Part shown: positions 1 through 12,163 of the stretch, in pieces
Layout of the letters: each line of letters opens with the position of its first letter
Numbering within the stretch: position 1 is the first letter of the stretch
NCBI RefSeq assembly: GCF_000276665.1
Contig: NW_004955423.1
Location: forward strand, 11,021,382 to 11,085,381
Direction of reading: 5' to 3'
Origin: Chinchilla lanigera
Lineage: Eukaryota > Chordata > Mammalia > Rodentia > Chinchillidae
DNA: 64,000 nt
Translations under genes and position numbers: made by a program
Notes under the pieces: model-generated
The model's database searches: none
Told to the model about the DNA's origin: nothing
The model's input: only the letters and a program-made list of their open reading frames with translations

Positions 1-85
1 TTTTTCTCCGGTACCGGGAATCGAACTCACGACCTTGCGCTTGCCAGGCAGGCGCTTTTGCCGCTGAGCTAAATCCCCAGCCCCT
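1..85 (-). mobile_element. ID SINE (tRNA-Ala-derived), cut by window start
   Basis: On the minus strand this reads as the window's ID form: GGGGCTGGGGATTTAGCTCA at the 5' end, an A box, a B box around GAGTTCGATTCCCGG, then GGTACCGG and an A-rich tail. The tail is cut by the window edge, so no direct repeat can be tested. It has four A's before GCGCC, a variant shared with the copies at 46.8 and 53.6 kb. Non-autonomous and mobilised by L1; no product is expected beyond an RNA polymerase III transcript. Confidence 0.93.
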
Positions 86-103
86 GGTTTTTTTTTTTTT
101 TTT
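86..103 (+). repeat. poly-T tract
   Basis: A T run directly abutting the 5' end of the minus-strand ID copy. Its position at the head rather than the tail of the SINE suggests that the SINE landed in an existing T-rich tract, or that an older A-tail lies here. Confidence 0.7.
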
Positions 104-205
104 GGTCCAAAAACTCATGTTGATAGAGCTAAGAAGAATATATTTGAATATATGTACAGAACACCCATACATATAATTATGCATATACACACAGGTGTAT
201 ATGTA

Positions 206-312
206 TCTTCTATCTGTATCTATCTCTCTATCAATTATCAATCAATCTATCTATCATTTATCTATCTTCCTATCTATCTATCTATCATCGATCTATCTAT
301 CTATCTATCTAA
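206..312 (+). repeat. TCTA tetranucleotide microsatellite
   Basis: Imperfect TCTA/TCAA runs with one clean block near 290-310. The Ser/Ile/Tyr-rich frame read through it is a product of the repeat and not a gene. Confidence 0.9.
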
Positions 313-1375
313 ACAACTATGAGTTCACTCCATTACCTCAAATTTCAGTCAACCAGGAAAGGGTTTATTCTAGCTTTTTGTTTATTTTAGTATTTGTACA
401 ATCCTTCTTCAATGAGAAACTTGTTCTCATTATTTCTACCATATTATCTAACCTGTCCAACTTCATTAATAGAGCTGATCACCAGGCTCTGGCACCATAT
501 TGCTTTCCCTGCCCAGCTCTACCACATCAGTTCTCGTGGGCTGCCATTATTAATGGCCCAGTGGACTCTTCAATCCTACCATTCCACATGCTGTCCTTAT
601 GCAAAACTTGAACCAATTATCTTATCAGACCACCAGCAGACCACCCTGACTCTCAAGATACCGCCCTCCAATATGTTGCAATTACTGTCCTTGGCAATAT
701 TATCTTTAGGTAGAGAGAAGGCAGATAAATTCTAGTACGTGTTTAAAGCCCTAGCTTCCTATATTAGATCCTTTTATGCTTGACATACCTACCGCAGTTT
801 CTGCTTTTTTAACAAAAAGCTAATGGTACTTCAATATATAAATATCAATACATATGATTCTAATTCATTATAAATCTATATTTAAATAGATAAAACTACA
901 TGAAAGTCAAGATAAATAGGTACTTCTGTAAAGGGAAAAATTAAATTTTAGACTTAAAATATTTAAAAAACTTTGATTACAAAAATTACTCCTATTAACT
1001 TAAAAGACTCAAAAGACTACCATGGATTAATAAGCACCTTCTTTTTTCATTTATGCTACTGAACTGAAGCTTAGGATTTTGCCCTCCTGAGTTGACTGAA
1101 GGCCGTAGTTATATACCACTGTCAGGCTATTTTGGCACTTCAAATTATATCAAAATATCAAGTGCTAGTTAATATTAGGCACCAAATTTCAGATTATCAC
1201 CTCACTGAATCACTTTTTCTTTGTAAGAATGCTTAATTTTCTATTTTCAGGGAATGGTGTCTAGAACAGAAATTTCTATAAGAAAAGGAAAATGACTACA
1301 TTAAAGACCATCTTCATTATCTGCATGTCAGAACAGAATTTAACTCTCTTCCGGCAAAAGCTATAGCTATGTGTG
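313..1375. other. unique AT-rich stretch, nothing recognised
   Basis: No repeat family, RNA gene or coding signature was recognised. Short frames here have no domain and no coding-like composition. Confidence 0.5.
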
Positions 1376-1398
1376 AAAAAAAAAAAAAAAAAAAAAAA
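1376..1398 (+). repeat. poly-A tract
   Basis: An uninterrupted A run of about 23 nt after GTGTG. It could be the tail of a decayed retroposon, but no body is recognisable upstream. Confidence 0.8.
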
Positions 1399-2225
1399 CA
1401 CCAAACCTCTTTTCCTAAGCCTGCACTTAACAACCTTGTGTCCATTATGTGCCACCTGACAGGTGAAAAATGTAACCTGAGAAAAACAAATTTCTACTTT
1501 GAAATCTTTCTGCGAAGTGAAGTTTGTTCACCTGAAATATTTGCTCTCAAGCAAAAGACCCCTGGCAGTGTCTATATCATCCTTTCATGATTTTAAAATC
1601 TTTAGGAGTTTAAACTGATGAAATTAGAAAAATAACCTTATATGCTGAGTTGATAAAGTCATTTAAAAAAATGGCATCTTATTCTTTGTAGAATAAAATA
1701 CAGAAATGAAGAAAAGCATCAGAAAAACACTTCTCAATCACAGTGTGTGTATGAATCAAGTTCAGATCTTTAAAATGTTTGAGTTACGTTCACTGCCTCT
1801 GTCATTTGTATATGTTCACCTTTTGCAAATTTCCACTATGAATATGAAATATAATTAAAATGAAAAAAGTCAATTTTCAGTTGGTATAATTCTAAGAGTT
1901 AGGTGCAGAATGAAAATAAATAGGATGAGGAAACCTCTGTAATTTGATTCAGTCAATATTCATTGGCAGATTCCTCTACTCCAGGTATTTAGATAGTTAT
2001 GAAATGAATTTGAATGTAGCATGGCTCGTAGCCACAAAATATTTTTGGAGATGTGGCAGCATGAAATTTAAACAAATCAGTACAACACAAGCTAGCAGTT
2101 TGGCCTCAGTATAGGGAGTTGTATGTCCTCTCTCATTGAATCCCTCCCTTGGAACTTGGATTGACAATGTAATTCATAGAATATATACAGTCACATTAAA
2201 AACATTTCAGAAAACAAAAGAGGAC

Positions 2226-2421
2226 TGGTATGGTTTTTGTCTAGAGGTCCCCCAAAGCCCTCATGCAGTTATGAGGAATGGATTTTTCAGAGCAGGCTGA
2301 ATCAAGAGTTTATGATTGACTCAGGGTCCAACTCTGAGGTTAATAGGCTGTAAGAAGTACACCCACTCTAGGGCAGGTAGCCTGCATACAGTATACCAAT
2401 ATAAAGGACAGAAAGAGGCTT

Positions 2422-2481
<60 letters not shown>

Positions 2482-2650
2482 CTCCTCTGCCTGTCTGTCT
2501 CTCTCATTGTTTTGCTGTCCCTGGCACATATCACCCTGCCTTGGAGCCAGCCATGTATGGACTGAAACCTTTTAAACTGTTCGCTAAATAAACTTTTTCC
2601 CCTTTAACTTTGGGTATTTTGTCTCAGCAATGAGGAAAGTAACTAAGACA
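2226..2650 (+). mobile_element. MaLR-type solo LTR
   Basis: Begins TGGTATGG and ends AACTAAGACA, the TG...CA limits of ERVL-MaLR LTRs. The 3' third has the 'tatggactgaaacc' block, an AATAAA signal and 'gtattttgtctcagcaatg', also found in the LTRs at 34.4, 39.7 and 44.3 kb. Flanks AGGAC/AGGAT are a near-match 5-bp target duplication. A CT microsatellite has grown inside it. Long terminal repeat only, without coding capacity. The subfamily is not assigned. Confidence 0.8.
2424..2482 (+). repeat. CT dinucleotide microsatellite
   Basis: A (CT)n run of more than 25 units inside the MaLR LTR, probably grown from the pyrimidine-rich part of the LTR. Confidence 0.95.
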
Positions 2651-2681
2651 AGGATCTAAAACATGACTTACTGGTGATATT

Positions 2682-3059
2682 TGCTATGGTTTGAATGTTC
2701 CCCAAAATTCACGTATTGAAATTTAATTCCCATTGTGGAGGTATGAAGAGATAAGGTTTGTGAGGGGTGATTAAATGAAGGAGGGCAACACCCATGTGAA
2801 TGAATCTGTGCCTTTGTAGGAGACTGCACAGAGACATTGCCTTCCTTGTTGTTATGACATGTGAGGACATCTTGTTGGTCCCATCTGGAAAATGCAGCAG
2901 TAGCCGCCATCTTGGAAGTGGAGGCTGGTCCTCAACAAACATCAAACTTGTTGCCTTGAGCTTGGACATCCCAGCCTCCAGGACTGTAAGAGAAAATTTC
3001 TGTTGTCTAAACCTTACTTAGTTTTAATGTTTACTTATTGCAGCACAAATACTTTAACA
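2682..3059 (+). mobile_element. MLT1-like MaLR LTR
   Basis: Starts TGCTATGGTTTGAATGTTCC and carries the old MLT1 landmarks in order: 'cccaaaattcacgt', 'catgtgaggacatc', 'gccgccatcttgg', 'cttggacatcccagcctcca' and 'ttattgcagcacaaa'. It is more diverged than the LTR next to it at 2226-2650, from which it is separated by only about 30 bp. Two MaLR LTRs of different age therefore sit head to tail here. Confidence 0.8.
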
Positions 3060-5640
3060 ATGTTCTATAATGTCAAGGGATCATCTGCCAGTGCAACTAT
3101 TCCCAAATGGTACTCAAAGGTCAGTGTAGTTGATGCAGAGAAAGAACTAGGAGGAGGGATTCCAAAGTCAGTGGGTTAGAGAGATGCTGGGTTGAAGTTG
3201 AACTACCTTCTTACCCATAGAATTTCTCTTATGTTAAACACACAAACAAACAAACAAACACATTCCAAGAGAGCACTACACTCTGCAGGGACACAATTTG
3301 AGGAAGTCTATGATACTAAAAATGCAGAAGCAACCCGCAAAACAATGGAATGTCAAAATGCATTTAACTGCTTTGATTTCCTGCACTCTTTTTGAAAAAC
3401 TTCTAACTCAATTTTTTTTTGTAGCTTGGCCAGTGTCGGTCCCTGTTTTCTGTTGCCACATTTAAACACTGGAAACAAATGCATCAAAATGCTTAGTATC
3501 TTTTTATCCCTTACAGATGTCCTTGCTCTCTGGTAAAGAAACTATTGGAATGTTGCCATTTTAATTAGGCTTAGCTACAAAAAAGCCTTAATCTGCCATT
3601 GAGATGTATATTTGCCTGTTTTATTAAAGCTTAGGAGAGGGAGAAAGGTGGTTTTCCATTTATAGAAATTATGTAATAATACAGATAAACTTTTTCCAAG
3701 ATAGTTTTACAAGTAGAGTGAATTTGAAATACAATTGATGATTTTGAAGCTCTTGCCAAAATAAAGAACATTTTTATTTTATGTTATTTTTAATAACCAA
3801 ATTTTTTATATCATTAGTAAAGTTATTATTTCTTGGACTAGTCTCAGGCAGTATAATTTTCACATTAAAAGAATCTTCCAGTCATATGCCAGATACATTT
3901 ATTAGAATAAATATAAATAAATAAATATCATCAGTCCTTAATTAAGAGAGAATCAAATTGAGAGCAAAGCTTTCATAAGAGCATTATTAGCTTGCTAGAA
4001 TAATGTACCTCTGATTTCTATTGTAAGTAAATGATTATGAGAACACAACATTATTTATGCTTTTTTCTCATAAAATTGCATAAGAATGAAGTTTGAATAT
4101 GTTCAGTCAGAATTATTCTAGGCTTACCAATTTTTTGTAGTATTGTTTGAGTTTATTAATTTATTGAGTATTTAGCTAAAGGTAAAAGAATGTGAAAGTG
4201 AACTGTGTCATAAATACGGAGGCTTCATACATTTAAAACAAGTAAGCCTACTGCATGTTTTGAACCCTAAATCACCATGTTACTACTTAGCTCATGTTTT
4301 GTAAAATAATGTGCCTGTGAATTAATCAGTATGTTAACATCTTGGTGAAGAGTGCTATGCAAGAGCAGTGAGGGCCAGGAGTGAGACCTAGATGCAGTAG
4401 TGTAAGGCACTAGAACCGTAATGTTAGATTTACTAGTGATGAGGGGGCCAAGCTAAAGGGCTAGACTGAGTGCAATTAAGTCCTATCTCCACTGCAGACT
4501 CTGCCTGTGGAAAAGCTTCAAAATTCTCTGTGCCTTACCTGAAACATCCAAATCATATCAACTACTTGAAATCTTGTTTTGAAGATGAAATGAATTAATG
4601 ATCAGGAAGTACCTTAGAATAATGGATGGGACACGGCTACCATTCAGTGCATTTGCTTTGCCTCCACAAACTTAAAAATTTATTTTTAGAGCTGTCTCAG
4701 CTCGAAAAAATTTCAATTCAATTGCCTTCCTGTAAATGCTATGGTTGCCCTTGGCTATTATTACTAGAAGCTTCTATAAGAATTAATAAGATATTGGAGA
4801 GAGCGGACTCTGTAAAATTTTAAATTGTAATTTCACATGAAGATCTAAAAGTACCCAAAATCTCCATGAAAGTTTAATGAAATAAAAGTGCTGTGTTCTG
4901 CTTCTAAACAAATTCATGAGCTCATGGTTAATTTTTCTTTTAAAATTATTAAAGGAAACTATCATTAAAGCAGTGTTCCAACAATTTTTCATCATTTCCA
5001 TAAATAAGTACCTGAGTTAAAATTCAAAATCTATGCGTACCTCTTCCCACCCTCAAACGCTTTTGCAAACATGCTTCAGAACATTTAACATAGCGACTCT
5101 TCCCTAGCAGTTATTCACTATTTGCTTGTTTGCTTGTTCTCATTTAAAATCATAAGACAAGTCATTTAAATTGAGATTTCATTTTAGTGTTAAAAGGAAA
5201 CACTGAGGGAGGATGTTAAAAATATTATGATTGTCATCCAAACAGTCAGTCCAACATTTCTTATGGGAAGCCAAGTTTTCTTGTTTTTTGTCTTTCTCAG
5301 TACTTGCTGTACCCGTCTCCATGTATTCAATAAGTTCCATTAACCTACTAAGCCTGACCTCGTCCTTTGCCTTAGAGTTTTTCTTGCATCTCCCTCTGCT
5401 TGTAAACTTTTCTTTCTTAGTGTTTATGATGGTAATGTACGGAGGCGTATTTCTACCTTTCTTATAGATGCTACTCCTGAGCCCAGAATGAGCCACTACC
5501 AGCCAGTGTATTTACAAGATGATACCACCTTCTGACTAGAACTTGCTGGCATACAGGTATTGATTTGCTCCTGGTTAAGCCAGTGATGTCTTTCATTCCT
5601 AGGGAATTGGAATTGAAATGAAGGTTCCAATTGTAGCTAT
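3060..5640. other. unique AT-rich stretch
   Basis: Contains a short CAAA run near 3241-3262 and scattered A/T-rich motifs. I see no transposon, RNA gene or coding signature. The 138-codon-or-shorter frames lack recognisable domains. Confidence 0.45.
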
Positions 5641-5661
5641 ATTTACAGCTAGAATTAAGTT

Positions 5662-5816
5662 GTTTTGGTTTGTTTTCTTTTGAGACAGTCTTACTATGCT
5701 GTTCAGGCTGTGCTTGAACTCACTATGTAGCTCAGGCTGGTCTTGAGCTTGTGGCGATCCTCCTGCCTCAGCTTCCCCATTGCCAGGATTACAGGCATGC
5801 GCCACCATGCCTGGTT
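5662..5816 (-). mobile_element. B1 SINE (7SL-derived)
   Basis: Read on the plus strand it shows the reversed B1 signature: T-rich tail, 'gagacagtcttactatg', 'ctggtcttgagctt', 'cctcctgcctcagcttcc' and 'attacaggcatgcgccacca'. An internal partial duplication (the 'ctcactatgtagctcaggctgg' block and a diverged copy before it) is typical of rodent B1. Confidence 0.92.
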
Positions 5817-6664
5817 TCTAGTCAGAACTCTGGAGTAACACTATTTCCTCTGGGGAATGAAGCACCAACACTGGGTTACAAGGAGAATTCAAAAACTTGC
5901 ACTCCAAGAAGAAAAGACAATGACTGCAGAGGACAAGAACAGGCTTTTCACTGGCAGTTGCAGACCTTGTCTGAGGTTCATTCTATCCATGCAGTAGGAT
6001 CCACAACGTGCCCTGATGCTTTCCACTTAGCTACAGACAGAGTCTCAAGACACACTTTGCACAAGGGTGACTCTCAGTAATCCTGAAATATTTTGCCCTC
6101 ACTGCAGTCATGTCTGGTCTAGTGATATGAAAATGCTAATTTGAGTTTTACTATAGGGAGCAGTAGGCCCAGATAGAAAATATTTGAGATTTTTCAGAGG
6201 AAATCCCCATATGTAGAAAGTTGTCAAGGTGAGTATTGCCAGCTAAAGAACAATTTGTTTAATCGAAATCACAGTCTCAAAGAAGGTATTAAAATTACAA
6301 ATGAAAACTACGAAAACCTTGCGCTACCAAAGGGACTGCACATATTTTCGGCCACCCGAGGCCTTTTATGTCATCTTTGAACACAGCTAGAGACACAGAC
6401 TTAAAAAACAGAAATCCAGTTTACCCAGTTAAATTCGAATTTCAGAGTACAAATGCTAATTTTTAGTGTATGACCTACTCACTGTTTGAGATATTCTTAG
6501 GCTAAAATGTTACATATTATTGGGAATTAAAATTTAACTGAGCATCTTGTATTTAATAAGGCAACCTCAAGCACAGTAAATACTAGCATTACCATCATCA
6601 GCATGGCAGGAGAATTGTTCCCTCAATATAGTTTTTAAATATTAAGACTTAAAATGTAGGCAGC

Positions 6665-6772
6665 TGCCAGGTATGGTGACAATCCCAGCACTTGGGAGAG
6701 GCTGAGTCAGGAAGATGGCAAGTTGGAGGCCAGCCTCACTGCACAGCAAGATCTTTCCTCAAACAAACAAAA
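6665..6772 (+). mobile_element. B1 SINE (7SL-derived), diverged
   Basis: Shows 'ccaggtatggtgacaatccc', 'agcacttgggaga', 'ggctgagtcagga', 'ggaggccagcctcactg' and a CAAA-rich tail. A plus-oriented, moderately decayed B1. Confidence 0.85.
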
Positions 6773-6775
6773 CGT

Positions 6776-9700
6776 TTAGACAGCCTCACTGGGCACCTAA
6801 ACCAGTCAAGATGCAAAATAGCCCCTTCTACCAAAATATTCTCTTGATAAATTGCACAAATGTGTTCAATGCCAATGTATTTTTTTCTTTTGATTCTCAG
6901 CCTTAATTCGTTTTTGCAGAGAAATTGTTTGAAAAGGCATTATGCATCTCATGTTTTAGTAATTTTTAAAATATTTCTAATATTAATAGCAACGCAAAAG
7001 CCTTTACTTTAAATCAGACTCATTTACTTGAGAACACGGTGAACAGCAAGAAAGAAAAGGGAGAAGACCGATTAAGAAGGAGAATAAAAACAGAACACAG
7101 AGCGAGATAAAGTAATTTTGAAAGAAAAATCTTTTAAAAGCTGTCTGCTTGCTTTCACTATTTTAAAAACCAAACTGAGTTTACTAAAAAAAGAATCTGG
7201 TAATTTGGTCAGGAGTTAGTAATAAGGCTTGAGAAAAAATATGATGTTTCCAGTAAATACAAACTTTGATATTGTTTCGGACAGAAGAAGAAGAAAAAAC
7301 TTGGGCTTGAGATTTGTATCACAAACCAAAAGGGTTGACCCTGTCTTTTATTCTCTAAACATTTCTATTTCTCCCTCTCTGGTCATTCTGTCTTCTTTCC
7401 TCAAATGAAAATGATATAAAAGCATAGAGTGGAGAGAATATGACGGATGGAAGATAACAACTGGGGACAGAAGTAAATCCAATGACTGGGAATACGGCCT
7501 CTCCAGGAGGCAGGTAGTAACGCATGGTGGGGGTGGGAATAGCATTGCTAAAAAAGCTTGGCTTCATAGAAGCACTGCGACGGCAGGTCATCAGTCTGAA
7601 GAGACACATCTCAAGAAACATCATATGTTTGCAAGCGCCCATGTAATCATAAACTCTAATACTGAGGGAGATAAATTAAATCAAGATAAATAATACCATT
7701 GTCCTCTGAATTGAAGAATCATATGTATTCAACATCATCTTTCAAATTTAAGCGTGTACCGTATGCACAACTATTTGTCTGGTAACCTAAGAAATAATTG
7801 AGTCTGTATCCTAAACTGAGGCTGAAGCTCCGTAAAGGAAAATCTCAGCAATGTTACTTGCTTTGACTCAGTGCCTATCAAAATTCTCCTTATGGTAGCT
7901 CCTGGAAAAATCATCTTTTTTATGATTAGAACAGGGAACATAGGTGTCTTGCTGACTAAATTGCTCTTTCTGATGTCTGATATACCCACCCACTATGTCA
8001 GACACTCCAGTACTAATACGTAGGTCCCTTTAAACCAGTAGGTTATACATCAAACTTCAGGTTTGAAGCTCTGGAAGATTCTCTAGGATCACAGGTTAAA
8101 ATCTCACCAGGTCCAATGCAACCTTTCATTCTTCTAGAAGGGATAAATCAACCAGTACGTACTTCACTGTGTTAGGGTGTTTCAGATGAGAACTTATAAA
8201 CTTAAACTCCTTTGCTTTGTAATGACATTAAAGATCTCATGGGGTGTTTGTTCTAAGGTTTGGAGACCGTCCTCACGCCTTGAGTAATTTTTGCTTGTAC
8301 TTGAAGTTTGCACTACGGGCTGCTTGAACATTCTTATATGTTATTAAGGTTTTGTGTACCTTATTAAATTATGAAAATTAAATTCACCTTTATGAAGTAC
8401 TTGCAGAATTAACATTATCTGGAACTAGCGATTACAGTGTACGTGGGGTGATTTGAACAACTGCACCATCCCATTTTTATCTCTTGTGTGTTCCAGAAGA
8501 GTTTTATGCACCTTTCAGCAACATAGCATGAAAATTGGGCCAAGGACTGTGTTTTTTAATAAGCCACAGACTACTGGTGTGAGACTCAATTTTATAGTCA
8601 CGACATGCAACACATTTAGGCCTCCGGTGGCTTCTTTGTGTCCAAGGCCCCAAAGACTTTTTGAGGACTTTAATATAGCTACTGTCATTGCCCTGGGTCT
8701 GATGGAACCTGCTTTGATTACCCCCTGCCCTGCGCTGTATTATAGACATTCATCTTTGTATTTCAATTTCTCTTTTTATGATTTTTTTATGTTCTTGCTT
8801 GTAACTGCCACTTCATTTCCCCCATTGTTTGCGATTAGTTAAGCTGTCTTTCTGGCAAACAAATAAGCAAGGACGAAAGGGAAGGGTTAGCCTAGTGAGA
8901 GTGGGTACAAGAGACAGTCTCATTTATAATCAGTGTTCAAATGTTGCCCTTTGATGAACTGAGTTTCGAGTAGATTGTGGAAATCACCAAGAGCTATCCA
9001 TAATACTTTGTGTCACGTTTTTGCTTGGTTTTGTTTTTTTCTTGTTTGATTGAAAGCCACTTAGAGAATTCATTTTCATGTCATCGTGAAGTGTGATGCT
9101 TTGGCCTTCTCTCCGGAAGATTTCCACACTGTACACACAAATTCCCCCAGGGAGGCTGTCCTGCTGGAAATATACATAGAATTGTGAGCATGTATAGAAA
9201 ATAAAGCATTTACCTTTGTAATTTATGTGAAATTAACTAAATTCCTTCTTTGTGTAAATACCAACCTTACTCCATCCCTAAAACATCTGAGTATTTCCTC
9301 CTGGAAATGCTTTTACAAGCCCCAACTGCAGATACTCCTTTTATTCTATTCATTTCCTTTACCAACCTTGCAGGCCTATAGAAGCATCTCCTCTTTTCTC
9401 TTCACAGATCATCATAATTAATTCCATAAGCTTCTTCCAGCTGGAGAATTTAATTTTTATTTTCAAGAAGTTAATAGCTTTGTAATAGAACAAATGCAAA
9501 AAGTGGTTCCTCTGAATGGAGATGCCACATTTTTTATGTATTACAATGAATCTTCCCTTTCTATGTTTAGTGTGACCTATGTTCTCTGCCAGATATTTTA
9601 ATATCATCTCATCCATCACTCAGCTTGCTCAGTCTCCTTTGTCTATCTTGTTCATTTCGCCCCCAAATCACTTACTGGTAGAACATAATTAGAACTGCAG

Positions 9701-9870
9701 TGATCTCTTGTCTCTGATTTTAAATTTTTATTTGGAAAATAGTACAGTTAAGATGAGCATAGTCATTCCATTTGAATAGTGGTTACTACCTAAATATAGT
9801 GCATTGTAACACTATATTTAGTCCATGGTCAGATAAACATCACATAGAAGTGTACATACACACAGGGCAC
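6776..9870. other. unique AT-rich stretch with one inverted repeat
   Basis: No repeat family or gene was recognised over about 3 kb apart from the hairpin at 9790-9821. The longest frame (about 129 codons from 8453) has no domain, signal peptide or family resemblance. Confidence 0.45.
9790..9821. repeat. 12-bp perfect inverted repeat, 8-nt loop
   Basis: Arms 9790-9801 (CTAAATATAGTG) and 9810-9821 (CACTATATTTAG) are exact reverse complements around an 8-nt loop. No flanking T-run argues for a terminator. Function unknown. Confidence 0.9.
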
Positions 9871-9894
9871 AGATATACTCTGTAACAAAAAGAT

Positions 9895-9992
9895 ATTTTC
9901 TGCCTTACCCACTGCTTTACCTCATGGGCCTAGATCACTGCCAAGCACATAGTACATTGGCAAGAATTACTTGTTGAATAAATGAAATTATA
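9895..9992 (+). mobile_element. L2 LINE 3' end
   Basis: The block 'caagcacatagtacattggc' followed by 'ttgttgaataaatga' matches the conserved 3' terminus of mammalian L2 elements (CACATAGTAGG...TTGTTGAATGAATGA). An ancient, short fragment. Confidence 0.65.
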
Positions 9993-10307
9993 ATTTAGCA
10001 TCTTATCTATATCTATATAAGAACCAAAATATAAAATCTCAGTAAACTATTAGAGAGCAAATTTTTGTGCCCTTAAATTCATGCAGTTTCAAAATTTTAA
10101 AGTAGTTCAAGATAAGTTTTCTCCAAGTACGAAATGCCATGTATATGTTCCTTTCACAAATAAGTGTTGAGAGTATCCTGGTATAAAACATTACCATGGA
10201 CAGAAATTTGTGTTCATGGTTTCTTATGAATCCTAAAGAAATAATGGTCTGTCATTTTTTAAAGGAGAAATCCGAGGCTCAAAGTAAGTATTCAGACTAA
10301 AATGGAA

Positions 10308-10420
10308 TGCAGTAACACCTCAGTTTATGAACACCTCTGTTAGCGAACAATTCGGTTCTCAACCAAAAGCATTGAACAGAGTTTTGCTTCTGTTCACAAA
10401 CTCCACAGTGGTTGACAAAC
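10308..10420 (+). mobile_element. Tigger-like DNA transposon fossil (TcMar-Tigger)
   Basis: Begins CAGTAACACCTCAGTTTATG and continues 'gaacacctctgttagcg' and 'aacaattcggtt', a reiterated GAAC motif like the terminal region of old Tigger non-autonomous elements. The right boundary is unclear; it may extend to about 10.6 kb. Confidence 0.55.
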
Positions 10421-11270
10421 AACCACAATCATCTTCCCATCATAAACACAGATGCGGCCATCTTCTCCATCTGTAAAACAAATGAAGCTCATGAACACAC
10501 GTTACCACCCTAGTTAGTCAGAATTAATAATTTGAACAGGAAAGCTTAGTGTTTCTATTTCTTCCCCATCTGCTTTCTACATTGTTATAGTTGCTGGTGG
10601 ACAGTTGTGGACATGACCAAAGATAATCCACTCCAGGTTTTGCTTTCAAGGAGACAGAGCTCCTTATCCAACCTTTTAAGAATGAAAGTCATACACTGAT
10701 ATTTTCCTGAACTTAAAATTTTATACAAATTTGGTATCTATTCCCTATTTCTTTGTTTTATAATTGCCTCATGTAAAAAAATGCAATTTTTTCAACAGAC
10801 CTCATAATTCCATTTTTTAGTTTACCCAATGTGGTTTATAAATATGATGTTTTTCTTTTCTCTGTATGACACTATGTTGTGAAATTCTGTAGCGGGGGAC
10901 ATAAAATTTAAATCAATGGTTACAAAGTCAGTATTGATAGGTGGCAGAGTCTACTGTGAAATTTTGCAGAAGAGATTAGTAATCCCATTCATTTCTTCTT
11001 TCACTCATTTAATTGTAGACATGCAAATGTTGCAGATACCAGAGAAAGTGTTCAAAATTAGATGCAGATACCTACCCATATGGCATTTTCACACTCCTCC
11101 CAGAAGTACTCTTTGCAAGTCATCTCTAATTCCAGTGTCCTGCCCTTTTTCCTGTAGCTATCCCAGTGTTCCTTCAAGAACTATTATAATAATCTCAACC
11201 TAATTCATTCCCAATAATTTCTAATCGTATGGACAGAAAAGTCATTCCCTTAAATGTTTCTTTTTTTCAG

Positions 11271-11389
11271 GGCCGGGGATATAGTTCAGAGGCACAGTGC
11301 CTGCCTGGCAAGCACAAGGTTGTGAGTTCGATTCTCAGTACCAAAAACAAAAGCCAAAGCTAAACAAAACAAAACAAAAAGAAAAAAGC
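11271..11389 (+). mobile_element. ID SINE with 16-bp target duplication
   Basis: ID body GGCCGGGGATATAGTTCAG through GATTCTCAGTACC, then an A-rich tail with CAAAA units. Flanked by a perfect direct repeat TAAATGTTTCTTTTTT at 11251-11266 and 11390-11405, which shows insertion by target-primed reverse transcription. Confidence 0.96.
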
Positions 11390-11429
11390 TAAATGTTTCT
11401 TTTTTCCTATATGAGAAAGTCAAGATTCC

Positions 11430-11745
11430 ATTTTATAAACTCCAACCAGTCCAGCTGAGCCTTCCACTATTCTCACCCTCTTACCTGTGTTCTAGACTGC
11501 TAGAAATGTTTCCATCTCTATCTTCATTCAACAGCCCACCAAATCGTTACTCTGGTTCCCCTCCTTGGAATACCATTTCTCACTTTTTCTCTGTCTTATG
11601 AACTTCTTCCTAGCTTTTAACATTCATGTCAAATCTGAGTCCTTTAACCCTTTCCCACTGAAAGGTTCTCCCATCCTTACCAGGGGTCCCGATCACATTG
11701 AAAGGCTCCATAATTACTTGTTGAATTGAGTTCTACACTTAGAAA
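11430..11745 (+). mobile_element. L2 LINE 3' region
   Basis: Shows L2 3' landmarks: 'cttggaataccatttctc' (from CTGGAATGCTCTTCC), 'tcatgtcaaatctgagtcct' (from CAGCTCAAATGTCACCTC), 'ggttctcccatcc' and 'acttgttgaattgag'. Ancient and fragmentary. An ID inserted just upstream. Confidence 0.6.
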
Positions 11746-12071
11746 GTGGTGATTTAGGGATATTTTCTGTATCTGAGTAACAGAGAAGACTTCGACATTT
11801 GCCAAGAAGAAAATGTTGGTCTATTACAGCTGGAAGAACAGGATGGGTAAAAGATCAAAGGGGGAGATGCACTGTGTAAAAAGAAAACGCTGTGTGATCA
11901 GAACTCTGATAAATAATTATACACAATGGTGACACCAGATTTAAAACGCTGAATGAAATAAATCTTGATTCTTTGTATTATCAATTAAAAAACAAAATTC
12001 AAATAGATCATCTCAGTGCCCTGCCACATATCCTTGGAAGTGCCTATTCTTCTCTTCATGGGCTCTATTTT

Positions 12072-12163
12072 CTTTTCTTTTCTTTTTTTTTTTTCCTGTA
12101 CCAGGAATTGAACTTACAACCTTGCGCTTGCCACTGTGCTGCTGAGCTAAATCCCTAGGCCCA
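12072..12163 (-). mobile_element. ID SINE with internal deletion
   Basis: Reversed ID: T-rich tail, 'ctgtaccaggaattgaac', 'ccttgcgcttgcca', then a deletion of about 8 bp in the middle of the tRNA-like part, then 'gctgagctaaatccctagg'. Near-match direct repeats at about 12060-12071 and 12168-12178. Confidence 0.9.

Noticed and set aside
195..611. 138-codon frame with a Ser/Ile/Tyr-rich start
   Set aside because: The composition comes from the TCTA microsatellite.
8453..8842. 129-codon plus-strand open frame
   Set aside because: No domain, and codon composition follows the local base composition.
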